Part shown: positions 10,401 through 24,343 of the stretch, piece by piece | How the letters are laid out: each line of letters starts with the position of its first letter | Numbering within the stretch: position 1 is the first letter of the stretch | Assembly (NCBI GenBank): GCA_022577435.1 | Contig: JAKOON010000011.1 | Location: forward strand, 17,361,802-17,425,801 | Reading direction: 5' to 3' | Source: Embiotoca jacksoni | Lineage: Eukaryota; Chordata; Actinopteri; Embiotocidae | DNA: 64,000 nt | Translations under genes and position numbers: made by a program | The notes under the pieces: model-generated | Told to the model about the DNA's origin: nothing | What the model saw: only the letters and a program-made list of their open reading frames with translations | Databases searched by the model: none

Positions 10401-13400
10401 TTAAAAAATGAACATTTTAAGCTTTGTCCAACATATGACCTCAACTACAGATTTTCTTATTAGCATTTTTTTTTTTTTGATGACGCATCCATCCCCTTTA
10501 TGGCTCACAAACCTTTACTGTCACTGCATCTGCCTGGACATCGTCCACACTTTGAATCATCAGACGCTTGGGAGGCCGTGGAGGAGCGATGACGGTTCGG
10601 TAGTTAGTCACTCCTTGGGTGTTGCTCAATGTTTTTGTCCGAGAGTAGGTGCAGCCACGAAAAGGTGAAAAGCTGATTGTCTGTATTATCGTCATGCTTG
10701 TTCCTTTATTTATAATTGTCAGTGGCTGTTAAATGCACCCAGATGTGTCTTTTTGTGATCTATGAATGAGACAATCGCTGATTTAAGAATTTAACTCTTA
10801 ATATACAAATTCAGTTATACTTGTTGCCCTTACATGTGATGTTAAATGCTTTTGCATCTCATTTTGCATTAAGTAATTCCGCAAAGCACATTTATCTGCA
10901 GTTTTACAGCACACATTTCCACACTTTAAATTTTAACTTAACTTTATATCGCAGCTTTGCGACATTTTGTTAACTCTGGCAGAAAGCGGCTCCCTCCTCC
11001 TATTGATTTTTGTGTCGTTTCACTCGTGTCCCCCTCAGGGGGGCTTTTTCTGGCAACACTTTACAGCCTGTGGTTTGCAGTGAACTTTTGTTGTATGAAT
11101 CTGGTACCATAAAACACTTATTGCCTTTTGCAATTCCCTCTTCTACTTAAAATATCTGTACGACTGTTCGGAGCATGGTAGAAACTGCACATTTTAGAGA
11201 AAAGGAGCAATAAATGATACCCTAAAGTGTTTTTGTAAATTGTATATATGATAGTATATAGTACCGTACAGGCAAACAGTCCAGATTTTTTTCAATTGTG
11301 TACAAGCTGTTACCTTTTACCTAAAAGAATATAAATAATAGGTCCTTCATTAGACATTTAAGATTACATATTTGATCCACCCACATGTGCATATTAATAT
11401 ATCTTCTTCTAATGTTCTATTTTCTAAGCTTCTATGCTTTTCTTCTGCTGTTTTCGTCCTTTTACTGACGGACACAGTGAGAACGGGGGTGTGGCGGTAG
11501 TTTTGTTTCCCAGATCTGTACCGTGTATATTCATATGGTCGGAGATCATTTTGAGCTCTGCAGATGAAATTGCCTCAACTTGACAACTTGACTCCTTTAT
11601 TTTCCAAACCGTTGATGAGTCATACAGGATGCAACAGTTGGTTAGATTCATTTCAACCACTATATGATAAATTTAAGGCTGTGGCTATGACTAAGGTAAT
11701 TGCACTGGTGGGTTGATACCATAGATTAACCCGAACCTTGCGCAATACCTCTTCAAACCACGCTATTTTTTTGTCTCCACTCCCACCTCGCAACCCAACA
11801 ATGGTTTCAGTCATTCTGGTTTCACTGGTGAGAATCTCATGCACTGACTCTGTGATCTTCCGCTTTGCTTGACCAGTTTTATTGCTACGGCTCCCTCAGA
11901 TAGGCCTGACGTTTCCCACCTGGACGTTTTCGTAGTCTCACCGATTATGTCGGCTCTGCAGGCTGTGGGTGTAGGATTCCTGTGGTTTTACGGCTTTGAC
12001 CTACTTTTCCTTCAGAGGTCAAACACAAACACAAGTCAGACATTTCATAATTAATTACTTTCCTTATAACATGCTGACAACTGCCTGCCTGCACACAATT
12101 GTCACTAGATGGCACCACATGACACCAAAATAGTAGACCGGGCCTCCTCGTGTGGACTAAACCGAGCTGTGGCTGAAAACAGTTTAGTTATATACATGCC
12201 TTGATTATTCAGAGAAATATATGCAACAGCAGAACATGGTCACATTAGTACCCCCAAATTCTTGATAAAGTTGCTGTAAGTGTTAGATAAAGATTTGAGC
12301 TGAAAGTTTTGAAAACCCTGAAACAGAAGGAAAAATATTCAAGATATTAAATTGGCATTGGCGTAATAAAACTGAAATATTTCTGCAACAGATCTTGAGG
12401 GAATTGTGCAGCTGTGATACAGACCAGCCACATCAGATTGTTGTCCGCTATCACCCTCACAGTTTGTGCAGGTGGTCCATATCTCAATGTGAACACTGAA
12501 GGAAGGAAAATGGAGTTTACATATTTAGATGGTAGTGGTAGCTAAAAAGGAAAGATTATGTGATGTGATGAAACAGATAAGATGCATACAACTTTTGCTA
12601 CCCTGCCAAACACAACCAGTATAATGGAGGATATTCTACCAAATCTAAAAGCATCCAATACGTAGAATTCAAAACTGAATATCACAAATATGTTTGTCTG
12701 CCACTGAAGGAATTACACAAATTCTGAAAATGATGTCTCTTGCATAACTACTTTTAGTGAGAGCATGAAAATGTCTTCAGGGAACTCCTCGTTGAGAAGT
12801 GAGAGTGTAACGGGGATTTCTGATAAAGCTTTGCCACATAACTGCTTAAGTTCTTACTCAGTGAGGGCCGTATTACAGTACATCTAATCGGTGATCTTAT
12901 CAGTGTGGCACAGGCTGGTAGCAATTTAATGTATCTGTTGAAATCCAAACAGAAAACTAGAAGAGGCTGAAAAACCTCAGAGTGACTCGTCTGAAAACCC
13001 ACCTGGAAAAACAGGGACCGCTAAAGGTCAGATTGAGTGATAACTAATTCATGATCGAGTTTAATCTAATCTGATCTGTTGTCACTGAGCATGTCAGTCT
13101 GTGATGTCAGTTTTTCACTGTTAAGTTGATCTCTGTTTTAAGAGACACGAATCATTTCAATGAATTATAAATGGGTCAAGTTACAGTGTAGAATTAGAAG
13201 TGATGCAGTTAGTGACTATCAGGTAAACATAATGGACCATTTAGCTGCTAAAGACCCAGATATTTCTGTCAGGGTTGGTGGAGACCAAAACTGAGTCAGA
13301 AGTGGAGTGAGTACTCGGGTTGTGTTTGCAGCAAGTGTGCCCAAGTGGACAAAAGAATATAGTTGCTGCAGCATGCAGCTGTTTCTTGTGACGAATATCT

Positions 13401-15080
13401 GGTGAGCTCACTATTCGCTCACTATTCGGTCCTTCATTTTTCTTTTTATCCTTAAAGTTGATCCCAAGCCATGTTTACAAAGAGTCTAAAATCTAGATTA
13501 AAATCAGTTTTAAAGTCCAAAACGCTTCCTATAAACTCCTCAAACAGAATAAACGGGTCCAAACCGACTGAAATCTAAATCGGTCGTGGAAACCAGTGAA
13601 AAGAAAGATGATCCGATGGAAAGGAGCTGAACTGAACCACAGGGTTTGTTTTTGATTTCAATTCTTAAAGAGCTAAACATTATTGGATGCCCAGAGGCAT
13701 CGCATAGTGCCATCACACAAAAGAGGCCTTCTTGTGGTCACTTTCTTCTCTTCAGTGCTTCCTGTACAAGCAAGCAGGCATTGTTCTCAAGTTGTTGGTT
13801 AAGAGCAACACAATTATGTCATGTCAACTCCAGGCGTATTAGATCACATCTAATTTAACACTTGACCTGAAATCTTCAATCAGAATGTAAAAAGGTGAAC
13901 ATGTAACTGCTGCTACAGCCGCTCATGGTTTGTCGTGAATTTATGGAATTGGAAAAAAAAAAAAGCATGCATTTAATGACCACATTTCTTCTCTAAATAA
14001 CAGGCTGTGCTGCAGCTCAAGAGGCTCCAGCTCAATGTGGACGTGCGCTGACTAATAATCCGCGTGCGTTAGCCGTCTGCACGGCTGATAAGAGGACACG
14101 GCAGACCGTCTTGAGTTACGAGGAGAATTCGCTCGCTCACTGTGACTATCAACTGTTTTTCTTTCTCAATCCATAATGTTAAGTTCAAAGGGAAGTTGTG
14201 GAGTTTCAGAGGGAAGGAGACCAGCTTGATGGATGGTTAACTGTACAGTGTATACAGCTGGAAGCCCACTGCTGCTTTTTTTTTTTTTTTTTTGTATCCA
14301 AGCAACGTGGATCAAGAAGACAACCTCAAAGACCTAATTAGTTACGGATGTCTTCTTCAAAACATTTCCATTAGAGATGAGAGAAAACAAAGACGGAGAT
14401 TGGAGTGGAAAGCGATCCCAAGTTTATGTTCAGGTCGCAGCTCATTCACAAAGTTTAACATGACAGCGCATTCATCACATGTCCGTTCAGCGCTATGGCA
14501 ACCACTTTCAGGTCGTTTGTTGTAGCTTTTGATTTTCTTGCTGTTAAAATCGACAAGAAACTTGGTTACGGTTGCAGTTGGAGATGCAGTTGAAGCCTTT
14601 TTACACTCGTCGGCGTGTCGGGCAGGCAACCGCACACGCAAACACACGTCCACGTTTTCCTGGGCGCTGCTCGAGGAAGGCCTATGTGGTTCTTTGCCAT
14701 GGCTCTGCGGTTTCCAATACAAATCTCTGGCAGGGAAAAAGACATTTTCACTTTGGCCTGCTGCTACACGGCATCAGTCACTGTTTCATAACAACATGCT
14801 TCACTTGTTTTCTCCACATTACCCAACAACACTGAAACTAGGACTTGAGGCAAAGACATATCTTGATTCACAATCTGTGTGATGTGACTCCATTACAAAC
14901 TCTGCAGGAATTTAATTGAAATCATAGTGGCCGGATTTAACATGTTAATTGTTCAACATCTCTGAGCGTTGAATCGGACTTGTTGCCGTAAACTCCTTTA
15001 GGTTCTCGCAGAACATCTGCCTTGGCTCCAAACCGTATACATGCACCTCAAAATATGAGGTGCTACAGCCACTGACACCC
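7470..15080. other. gene-poor stretch, no coding exon identified
   Basis: This is AT-rich intergenic or intronic sequence. It contains a G16 tract at 7999-8014, T-rich tracts at 8737-8752, 9448-9470 and 14276-14294, a TTTA-type patch at 10348-10364 and a consensus CRE at 9059-9066. The longest open frames (14357-14722 minus and 14529-14882 plus) overlap on opposite strands and match nothing I know. I see no tRNA or rRNA. Confidence 0.4.
9059..9066. promoter_or_regulatory. consensus CRE (TGACGTCA)
   Basis: A perfect 8-bp CREB/ATF palindrome in otherwise featureless sequence. It is only a motif match. Confidence 0.35.
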
Positions 15081-15242
15081 AGTTCATGATATCATGTAAA
15101 GTGTGTGTGGATGTGGATATACTTGTGTGTGTGTGTGCGCTAGTGTTGCTGTTGGAGGGGATCCAGGCTTGCAGATGGCCCTGGTTTGGGTTTGCACTGA
15201 ACGGCTGCAAGCCTCTCGCCTCCCTTGTGACCATGACAAATC

Positions 15243-15260
15243 ATGGACACACACGTATAC

Positions 15261-15297
<37 letters not shown>

Positions 15298-15324
15298 TAC
15301 ACACACGCGCGCGTGCGCGCGCAG
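15243..15324. repeat. mixed alternating purine-pyrimidine tract (CA/TA/CA/CG)
   Basis: The tract runs CACACACGTATACATATATA, then a (CA) block, then GCGCGCGTGCGCGCGC at about 15307-15322. Almost every step alternates purine and pyrimidine, which is the signature of Z-DNA-forming sequence. Confidence 0.9.
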
Positions 15325-15329
15325 GACCA

Positions 15330-18300
15330 CGTACGATGACTTTTTCAAAGGTCGAGTCTGAAAAATCTTCTAAATCTTGCTATGTGCAGCTTTGATGCTG
15401 CAAATTATTATTTGACTGACTCGAGGTAATCCTGTGGAGGATTGCAGTGATAAGAAATGTCAACTTAATGATTATTTCGCTATCTTTATACTCCTATATG
15501 GTTAATGTATGTCGGTTCACATCTGCAATACAAACATGCCCTAACGTTCAGCGTCGGGGATAGCCCACAGCGTCATACCACTCGTGACGTCTTTCAGGTG
15601 TGTCCTCCTCTTGTCTGTTAAGACAGTGTTGTGTTTCTAACTATAGTTTGAATGGATGGCAACAGCGAAGCCTACCTGCTGTCACCTGTGCACACCCCCT
15701 GGCTGGCAGCCACTACTATAGCAACAACAACAACAACACTTCCTGGGAGATCCTCTGGTATGCAGCCGCTCGTATGTTTGTCGACTAGGGAATGTTGCCC
15801 GGGCAACCGGAGGCCGAAGCAGGGAAACCCTTTTATCTGCTGACGTTGTCACAGTTCAAAGGCTGCGTAGGTACAGATGGAAAAAGAAAAAAAAGAAAAA
15901 GAAAAAAATGCACCTAGACACACACCTTGAGAGTTGCTTGCTCTATATACAGTATGTGTGTCACCATGGAGATACTGTTTGGGTGGAGCATACACTCCGC
16001 AGGGCATGAATGGTTGCAAAGCAGAGACAGTGAAAAGAGAACAAGGGCGTCCCTTGGCTTTGAGTCAGAACTGGTAGACTCGCACTTTCAAACAGGAACT
16101 CCAAAGAAGTAGATTCATGAATGGGCTGCAAACTCGAGGCTTGTTTATGTTTGTGAAAACACAGCAGGGAGGGTCGGAGTTTAAAACCTCGCACAGAATG
16201 TGATTGCGACACAGTTTTGTCTGTGTGGTAAGCGTTGTTTAGTGCTTTATGGATCTCAGGATGACTTCAGATCTGGCCTGTGATTTGTAATCGGGTTCTG
16301 GTGTATGTTGCAAAGAGATAAATGTCAGTTTTTATAGGCTTACAAGAAATGCATCTCAGTGTAGAATAATCTAGAAAGTCCCAGTTTTGTACTTTTTTTT
16401 TCTTCCATTCTATACAAAGCAACATCTAATCATCTAAAAGGCCTGTAAGCTGAGAGCTGTAGGCCGAACTTCCATCAGGCTGCAGGGAACAGAAGCTGAT
16501 GGCAAAAATGAAAATGGCTTTATATCAAAACCCATGAAAAATCTTTTGACACATGCCAGCTGACACAACTTGCACAGTTGGTGCAGACTGTATCAGTGCT
16601 CTGATGGTCAGACTTCAGTCAGTCCTTTTAAAAATGAAATCACAGCCGTCTCTCTCCTCAGTTGACCGATCACACATTGGAGGGTTTTCCATCTCTTATT
16701 GTGAGCCAGAGAAACAATCCTGATCAGCTGGTGGGAATTCCCATCAGCATGCCTGTTCATGTTTTTCGGGGATATTTACTCACATTTCATTTCCATACAA
16801 GATTGCGCCAAAGCCACATTTTGATTGAAGGATAAAGCAGCTAAACTGCACCTCAACTGTTGCTCTGATTCACAGAAATGTTTTTAGTTATATTTTCCCA
16901 CAGTGTCAGAAAACGTCATCTTTAACTTGAATAAAATCTCTCTTTTTTTGTGTTTTTACCCAGAGAAAGAAAGAAATAATGACTGAGGAGTGAACTGATG
17001 GATCATCTGTTCTCTATTGTCTTATAAAATAATAATAATAAACAAATTTAACGCATGTGTTTCACTCTGTAACATCATCTTACCTCCTCCAAAAGGCCAA
17101 ATGGAGTATTAGACAGGCTTCATACACCACTGTGTTCATTAAAGGTCTCCATCTCTGCCAGGATAAATAATTTAATACTCTGTTCTCAAATTGAATCAAA
17201 TGTGATATCAACTAGACTGAAGTGAGTGAAATTACATCACTCTGTAGTCTTAACTATTCATCCTCTTTCCTCTTTTATTCTATGACTGCCGTGTTCCACT
17301 TTTATGATCAAAAACTGCGTCAAAAATGAACTCCTGCTTGTCTCATGTTTGCCGTGAACATTTCAACAGAAGGCCAAACATGTTGTTTTGCGGGTTCGTC
17401 TCTTGTGTCATGTTTCCTCCCAGCTCTACTCATCTCGTCTTATTTGCTGTAGTTTTACTGCCTAAAACCCTGAACGCCTGCAGAACAGCAGCCCAAACCA
17501 GACAGAGCGGCGGATTAACGGCGCTGCAGTCGTGAGGCACTTTGCAGTGTTTGTCATCCGGCTCTTAAACACAAATTTCACGGTTTCTCACTGATGTGAA
17601 CTTTGATTTGCATGCAGTCGTTGCGATAACCGTCTTTGTTGATACATTTTTTGCTTTTTCAGTTGGACCCCACTTATTTTGTAAAACACGCACACCGATG
17701 TTTCCTTTACTGTTTCCCTGAAGGCATGTGTAAACATTTACTTGAATCATTTGTGATGATAAGCCCAGCTAAACCATTTATCAATATTACACCGTGTCCT
17801 CCCATGGAGTCCTCAGGAAGATACCCTGTTGGACAGCCAAATACATCAAGTGACATTTCCTTTGATAAACAACTCTTAATCAATTTGGATAATGTTAATA
17901 TATGCGTTGAAATATTGATAGGGATGATCTACCTCCTATGAGGAGAAGCTCGTTAAAAAACATAATCCCCTGAGCATCCAGCCAGCAGAAAAAGATCAGA
18001 TGGGGGTGTTTATGCTGAGGTTGACCTGCTGAATTAAAGATCAACAAAAATCTAATTTACCCTTAAATGAGCATCAATGATTTATAGCCAAGTCCTATGT
18101 TTAAAAACAAGTATTTGTTTAATATATTTATTTTTCAGTGGACACTATCATCTCCCAGATGTGTATGTTTGACAATTAAGAGTGAAAATGTTCAGTATTT
18201 TCTACCAAACTTTCTTTATTGTAAATCTAATGACTCGTACCACACAATGTATTCGCGACAGTGCTTTTCTACAAATGACAAAACCTGAATTATGAAGATA

Positions 18301-19310
18301 ATTTCATTGCAATTTAAGTTTGGGGAACTGAACAAATAACAGACAGGAGAAAAATGTTGTCCTGAAGCCTGTATTTAGTGGTTGAGGCAAAAGCAGCACA
18401 TTATGAGCTGGCCTGTCGTGCAGCATGAATGGCAAGATGTGCTATAAAAGATGTGCTTTATGTTGCAATTAATTGAGAGGGAGCTCAATCCGAACAGGTC
18501 GGACTGGTTCTTCAAAAGCAGTGGTGGACAATGAAACCTGGGAACACGTGAATCCACACCCTTTTAGGCAGACCCATAAAGTAAGACGAGCCCAACCGAA
18601 TGTGCGTGTGGATGCGGGATTTGCAATATTTTCCATGATGACAGTGAGGGAATCCTGTGGTGCAACTCTGAGGACAAACCTTTGCTCTGAAGTTTACAGT
18701 AATCTTGTGAGCATATGCACGGGACTCCTACTGTGCAACTCTATACTTCATGTATTGAGTAATAGGCGATCTTCTTCAGTGCTGTATGAAAGTTCAGAAG
18801 TACATTTCCAAAAATGTAGAACTATTCGTTTAAAAGAATACTGCAGTGATTTAGAACAAGACCGATCTCACGGTTCATGTTTGTTACAGTCTCAGCATTT
18901 CATCTGGTTCGTTTCTAGGTCTTTGCATGTCATACCAACGTCACATCATCGTCACCTGCGTGGCTGCGTCTTATTATATTTGACATTTGTTCATTGGAAA
19001 GCGTGTGTTTGACGTTGTTATAACGTGTTGTCAGTTCAGGCAGCCTTTACTGTTTGACATTCATTTCGTTGCCACTGAACTATTATTATAATGGCATTAT
19101 TACCAGCACTTACTTTCCTCTCAGAAAATAGGTTTCAGCATATTTATGCGTTTTGTCACGTTGACTTTAGATTTTTTTTTATTAGAACAGATTACAGTTA
19201 AATACTTTGTCTCCTCCTTTTCCCATGTGCTGCCACGGCTCATTTTTACCTTTCTTCCAGTTCTTTTTCCCCCCCTTCTATTGTTGAATTTGTGATGGTT
19301 GCCTGCCTCA
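15330..19310. other. intergenic, no gene seen
   Basis: The stretch includes a (CAA)n patch at 15719-15738, an A-rich run at 15879-15909 and (AAT)n at 17028-17041. The 179-codon + frame at 18473-19012 is the longest here. It shows no recognisable domain, is cysteine- and serine-scattered and has no splice or promoter support, so I treat it as chance. Confidence 0.4.
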
Positions 19311-19314
19311 GTTT

Positions 19315-19560
19315 CCTGTAATTGGTCCAAAAGTCCAAACCAAACTCCTTTCACACTGTAAATGAATCAAACCAGGGTTCAGTTTGACCTGAACCGAGAC
19401 CACCTGTTTCAGTTGGACCGAAATTTTGATTTATTTGTCCGGACTGTGATCTGAGGCACCTTTCACATCTGCTATTTGTTTTGCTGTTGGCCAAACTGAA
19501 AAATCCAAAGGTCCAGACCAAATAAGGTTGGTGTAAAAGCACCCCTAATAAAGTTTTAGG
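19315..19560. mobile_element. putative MITE-like dispersed repeat
   Basis: The stretch carries reiterated GGTCCAAA/GGTCCAGACC and TTTCACAC/TTTTACAC motifs and ends GTAAAAGCACCCCTAA. This resembles fish short non-autonomous DNA elements with TTAGGG-type ends and 'GGTCCGGACCAAA' interiors. The terminal inverted repeats are imperfect, and I recognise it only by style. Confidence 0.35.
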
Positions 19561-22194
19561 AATTTAAAGAGACAGATGATGAATATGGTCAAAACTGAAG
19601 CAGCAAAGACTGAGTTATCTTGATTTTACCGAAACACTTTCCATAATGCAACTTCATAGATTGCTAATTCCTCCCTGTCTGGTTCTTCCAGTTTATAAAC
19701 ACTGAGTTTAAAATTTGTAGTCTCCAAAAACAAGCTGGGATATTCTGGAAATATCACGTGATTTCACAGACGTTATTCATCTGTTTTCTCAGGCTGAGTT
19801 TTACTCCTCATGACAAATCAATTGACTTTGACATGTAAAATGGAAGAGGGCCCCTTTAATACAGTCTGACTTGAACCTCAGCTTCACACACCTTGACATA
19901 ACTTTGCCACTTCAGTGACCCCACTCATGTTCTCGCTCTCCTTCCAGTCTTACAGGACCGATCTGACATTATGGCGGAAAATCTGCCGGCCTCGGGTCAC
20001 AGATGGCTGACAATTACAGCTCCCTTTTGTGTTTCCTACACTGTTCGTGCAGTATCGCTCTCCCCCGGCCTCGTCCTTCCTATCCCAGCTTCCCAGCCGC
20101 CTTCTGCCTCCTTAATCAAAGCAGAATAAGATTTAGAGACGAGGTAAACACTCTGGTTTTATGATTGGGCCCCTTCTTACAGCGTGGCCTGTATAATTGA
20201 AAAGCCCTCTGTGACTATTTTAAGACACTAGTGGGAACGGATTCCCATGTGTGTGCTACGGCTGGGAATGGGGCTTTCGTTTTTTATTTTTTCTCTCTTG
20301 CGTTCACTGATTGCTAAATGAGTACAGTGTCTTTGGCTTGTTCTCTTCTATGATTACCATATCGCATTGAATACACACACAAAAAAAAAATCAAACAAAA
20401 GCTCAAAACAAATATCTGCCGTCTCACCGAGTCTGCGATCTGTCACAGAGTGGCGACTTTCACAATCAGGAGAGGAAAAGAAACTGCACTGTCACAACTG
20501 GCTGTGCGTTTTCCGACAGGTTTTATTCCGACCATCTGGTCTTCACACCGCTCTGCAATGCTAGACCACCGTCAACCCACAAACCAGAATTAACATTGTT
20601 TCGCTGTGAGTAAAAAGTTTAAACAAACAGAAATATCAGCAGTCAGCGTCTCAGTCGGCCATAATAGACTCTTTGTTTAGCTGAAATTACAAACTCTTAT
20701 TTTGGACCTTGTTTGCATGTGTCAACTTGTGCCTCGGGCGTAATGATAACATGCTGTACCTAAGATTTAAAGTTAGAAACTCCAATACAGAGAGTAGGCA
20801 GCAACACAAAAGTGCAAGTTACAACATCCCTTTACAAAACTGATTGCAGTGCCAAATCATTTTCTTGACAAGGTAAGGTGCAGCAGCCTAACCACATAGT
20901 GACAGATTAATGGGCTACACCTTCTGAACTCATTACACTGGATAATCAAGGTGGAGAGGTCACGTTCTCCATCTAGCTTTGTGAGGCTGCGATGTCAGAT
21001 CACATAGTGGTGATAGTGAAATGTTAAAATAGGTCCCCAACATCTTATTTTAATGTTAAAATATACTTAAATACTGGCATTTAGTCAAAAAAATAATAAT
21101 TATGAAACAAATGAAGATTTTACAAACTGAAATGGTTTCTTTTAAATCCCCAAAAGTCCCAAAATTGTATTAAGAGTAGAATTTCTTCAGTTTATTCTGT
21201 ACCACATTTATAATATTTGCTCCTCATAATTAAAGAGTTCATTATTATACTGTAATACAAGAAAAGGGAAACAAGCAAAAAAAATGCATCTATATATTCC
21301 CTTCAAAATGCACGCTCACATGAAAAAAAACAAAAAACAACAACTCCGAGTCTTGTGGTAAGAAGATATTTATATATATTGGAGTATTGCCTCGTAAAGC
21401 CATTTAAATAACATAAAAGCACGATCCCCCAACTCCAACAAATAGGCTTATTGCCACATGAAAGACACGCTGTGCTCCAGTTCCATCTACCATCATAGTC
21501 TGACATGCAGTCAGCAGTGTCTTACTGGGTCTACCTCTTCACACTGACGCTCTGTTTATCAGCCTTTCAGCATTTACTGGTTTTTATGTAATGATGGTTG
21601 ATACTCAACAAAAACATATGGTGGAAGATAACCTGAACTAGTTAACGGCAACAAAACTGAAACTGCACAAGGTGAGGTTATTTAGAGAGGGATAATAAAT
21701 CGATGTGCACAAAGACGATGAATTGTTTTATGATCAAGTACAAATAGGATTTTCCCTTTAAGGAACCAGTTTTTACGCAGTGATCCACTAATGGAAAGCT
21801 GACTGTACATAGTTTTTATAAAAAAGAAAAAATTATAAAAGGTAAATCATCAGGTACTTCATCACATGATCTCAGGAAGGAACATGGTTGGATGGGATAA
21901 ACCCAGGACTTACAAAGCAGAAGTTAACATGGATTTCTTTCAATTAGAAGTACTTATTTGAACCCAAACCATGATCTTTTTCATAACCCCTAACCATATA
22001 ATGCCAAAACCTACAGCACCTTCTACGTCTATAGGAGACGTGAAAGTCTTTGATAAAACGTCAGTATTTGACAACCCGGGAATAAGAACGGGTTCATATG
22101 GACACCTCTTGAGCTGTTTGATGACCTGAATTAAACACGGGAACTTTTTACCACCTCTGCCAACCACCCGATATGTTGTGATTATGGAGATTTA
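19561..22194. other. intergenic, no gene seen
   Basis: AT-rich; a short internal duplication of AATGTTAAAATA occurs at about 21021-21061. Around 20140-20250 is a GC-balanced block that could be conserved non-coding sequence. No credible exons. Confidence 0.35.
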
Positions 22195-22552
22195 TTCAGG
22201 AGGTGGTTAGCGTAGCTTAGCATCAAGACTGGATGCAGGATGCAGCTGCCTCGTTTTTAAGCTCATTAATTAATTTGGTGTATCTAATCTCTTCTATCCA
22301 CAAACAAGAAATGAATTTATTTAGATACAGGAAAGCTCATCCTGTACACCATACATCATTTTTTTCAATGTCTGTCTGAGCTTCAAAGGTGTTGGTGTAC
22401 CTGCTGTTTGCAGCTCTTGTGCTAAGCTAAATTAACCATCTATTGGCTCCAGCTTCACATCTCAGACGAGAGAAATATTGACTTTTTTCATCCATGGCTT
22501 AATGAGAAAGTGAATCGGTTCTATTTCCTCAAAATATCCAACTATTCCTGGT
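22195..22552 (+). mobile_element. teleost foldback/MITE-like repeat, family A, copy 1 (5'-truncated)
   Basis: It begins GGTTAGCGTAGCTTAGCATC (about 22204), passes through the mid-element ...CTCATTAATTAA block and ends AATATCCAACTATTCC at 22532-22550. The same ordered landmarks (GCTTAGCATAAAGACTGG-like, CTCATTAA, GAGAAAG(C/T)GAAT, CCAAAATGT..AACTATTCC) recur in the copies at 31.0, 33.7, 49.7 and 57.0 kb. I recognise this as a repeat widespread in ray-finned fishes. Confidence 0.6.
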
Positions 22553-23940
22553 GTATTTTTGTTGACACGGTGAAAACTCACTTCGGCACTAATGAGACGA
22601 CGCTCGGTCAGCAATTCACGGCATCTCATCAAAAACGATCCGATATTTCAAATAAATAAAACAGCAGCTTAAATTGCGCCGGAGAGAGTCGTGCAAAGGA
22701 GGTCTGCAACGAGACGCAGCAAGTGTGTTTCCAGATTTCAAAGTTAGCCACAATCATTACATTTGATTCCAGAAAAAGATCAAAGGGAGCTGAAGGGAAG
22801 CCGCACACTGCAGAGGAAAAGCTCCTCAGCAGAGGTCTACGAAAATAGATGCGTTCACATCTCAACCATGTTAAAAAAAAAAAAATCAATGCACGTTTCC
22901 ATCAGTGGATCCTCCACACATTATACATTTGTAGAAAGTTGTAGTGGAAGACCTTTTTGCCACATGTGTTACATCCAGTAAATGACAAACTAAATTAGAG
23001 CTTGGCTTGTTTTTATGGTTGTCCGCTGCGGCTCTAACCAGCATCGCCACACTGTCTCCACACAATAAAACACAGTGGCAGGAAGTCACTTGACAAAAGG
23101 ATCTGGTGTCAGTCATTGTGACAAACATGGATACACCAAATTTCTAAAGATGGTAAATGATGTAGCAGCAACTCAAATGAACATCTGACCACCTGGATGA
23201 GCCATCAGTCATTTAGTTTCCCTTTCGACATCTTTTACACAGTCTGTTTTGTTTCTACATGTTTATCAGTTAGAAAAATATATATTTTATTCTGTCATTA
23301 ACTATAGCTCTATATATTTTTGAATACAATGCAATTTTTTTTTACTACTGAGGTCTGCTTTTTACTTTAAACTTGCCTCCTCCATTTTAAAGGCGAGTAC
23401 ACTTTACAACTGTAACAAAAACACCTTGTGGTAAATCTTTAAAAGAACCAGTAATTTTTCCGTTGGAGAGCTAAGACTGCAAATGAGGCGGTTAAATTGC
23501 AGTTTCCAGATACAGGTAGAACGGGATTGTTGCTGAAAGAATAGTTTGGTATGTGGGGAAAGAGCATTTGCATTTGCAATCTTGGTTCGACTTTGGCCAA
23601 GAAACGCATGATTCCCTATAAAATGCCCTATTTGGCATTTTACACTTTGGTTTTTTGTTTGGATTAAATAAAAGTGAAATAACACTTGAAGTAGTGAGCT
23701 GCCTCACGCGTGTTTGCCTACCAGCATTGTTTTTCACCTTTGGACAGAGCCAGGCTTAACCTCCAGTCTTAATACTGACTTAAAATCATGGTGTGGGTGT
23801 TATATTTAAGTCCTTACCATACAAGTTCCCATAATGCTGACTAAGCCAGTCTCCTCTTGGTAAATCTCTCTGTATCTACAATACAGAGCTTTAAAATCTG
23901 GTGTTGCTCTGTGCTCTATGGGTACAACATGAGCACCAGA
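22553..23940. other. intergenic, no gene seen
   Basis: Contains a poly-A run at 22872-22885 and a strongly AT-rich patch at 23270-23345. Overlapping short open frames on both strands look random. Confidence 0.35.
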
Positions 23941-23949
23941 GACTTTAGC

Positions 23950-24343
23950 CCGTTTAGCCCGACGCTAACTTGAATAGAGATGATTTAGACTTTCCAAAAG
24001 GGTTTTGTACTGGATGGAGCCAATTCTACTCACACTGCCATTGGGGGAGACAAAAGTTCTCCACTGCAAGGTTACTCTGGCTGTCGGCTTCATACAATAC
24101 TTCCATGTATTTGAAAAGTCTCCATTGCCAATTTCCTGGTACTCACAAAAGCATGTATAACTCAGGTGCCGATGATGAAGGTCGTAGCTTCCCCCTGCTT
24201 GCGTGCACATTCTGCTTTCTTACTGTTCAACAGGAGCAGCCTCGAAACTTTTTGATCCACCCTTGACAACGTGAGAGTTTTTTCAACACAAAAAAAGAAA
24301 AACAATTTTTTTTTTCAAAATGTCAAATTATTCCTTTAAGCCA
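23950..24343 (+). mobile_element. possible dispersed repeat with TTCCTTTAA-type end
   Basis: The segment around GGATGGAGCCAATTCTACTC, then CACTGCAAGGTTACTCTGGC, and the terminal TCAAATTATTCCTTTAAG resemble another non-autonomous repeat seen in fish genomes. I find no matching left terminus, so the assignment rests on remembered style only. Confidence 0.3.

Noticed and set aside
18473..19012. 179-codon + strand open frame
   Set aside because: No recognisable domain, no promoter or splice context, irregular residue composition; consistent with a chance frame in a 64-kb window.
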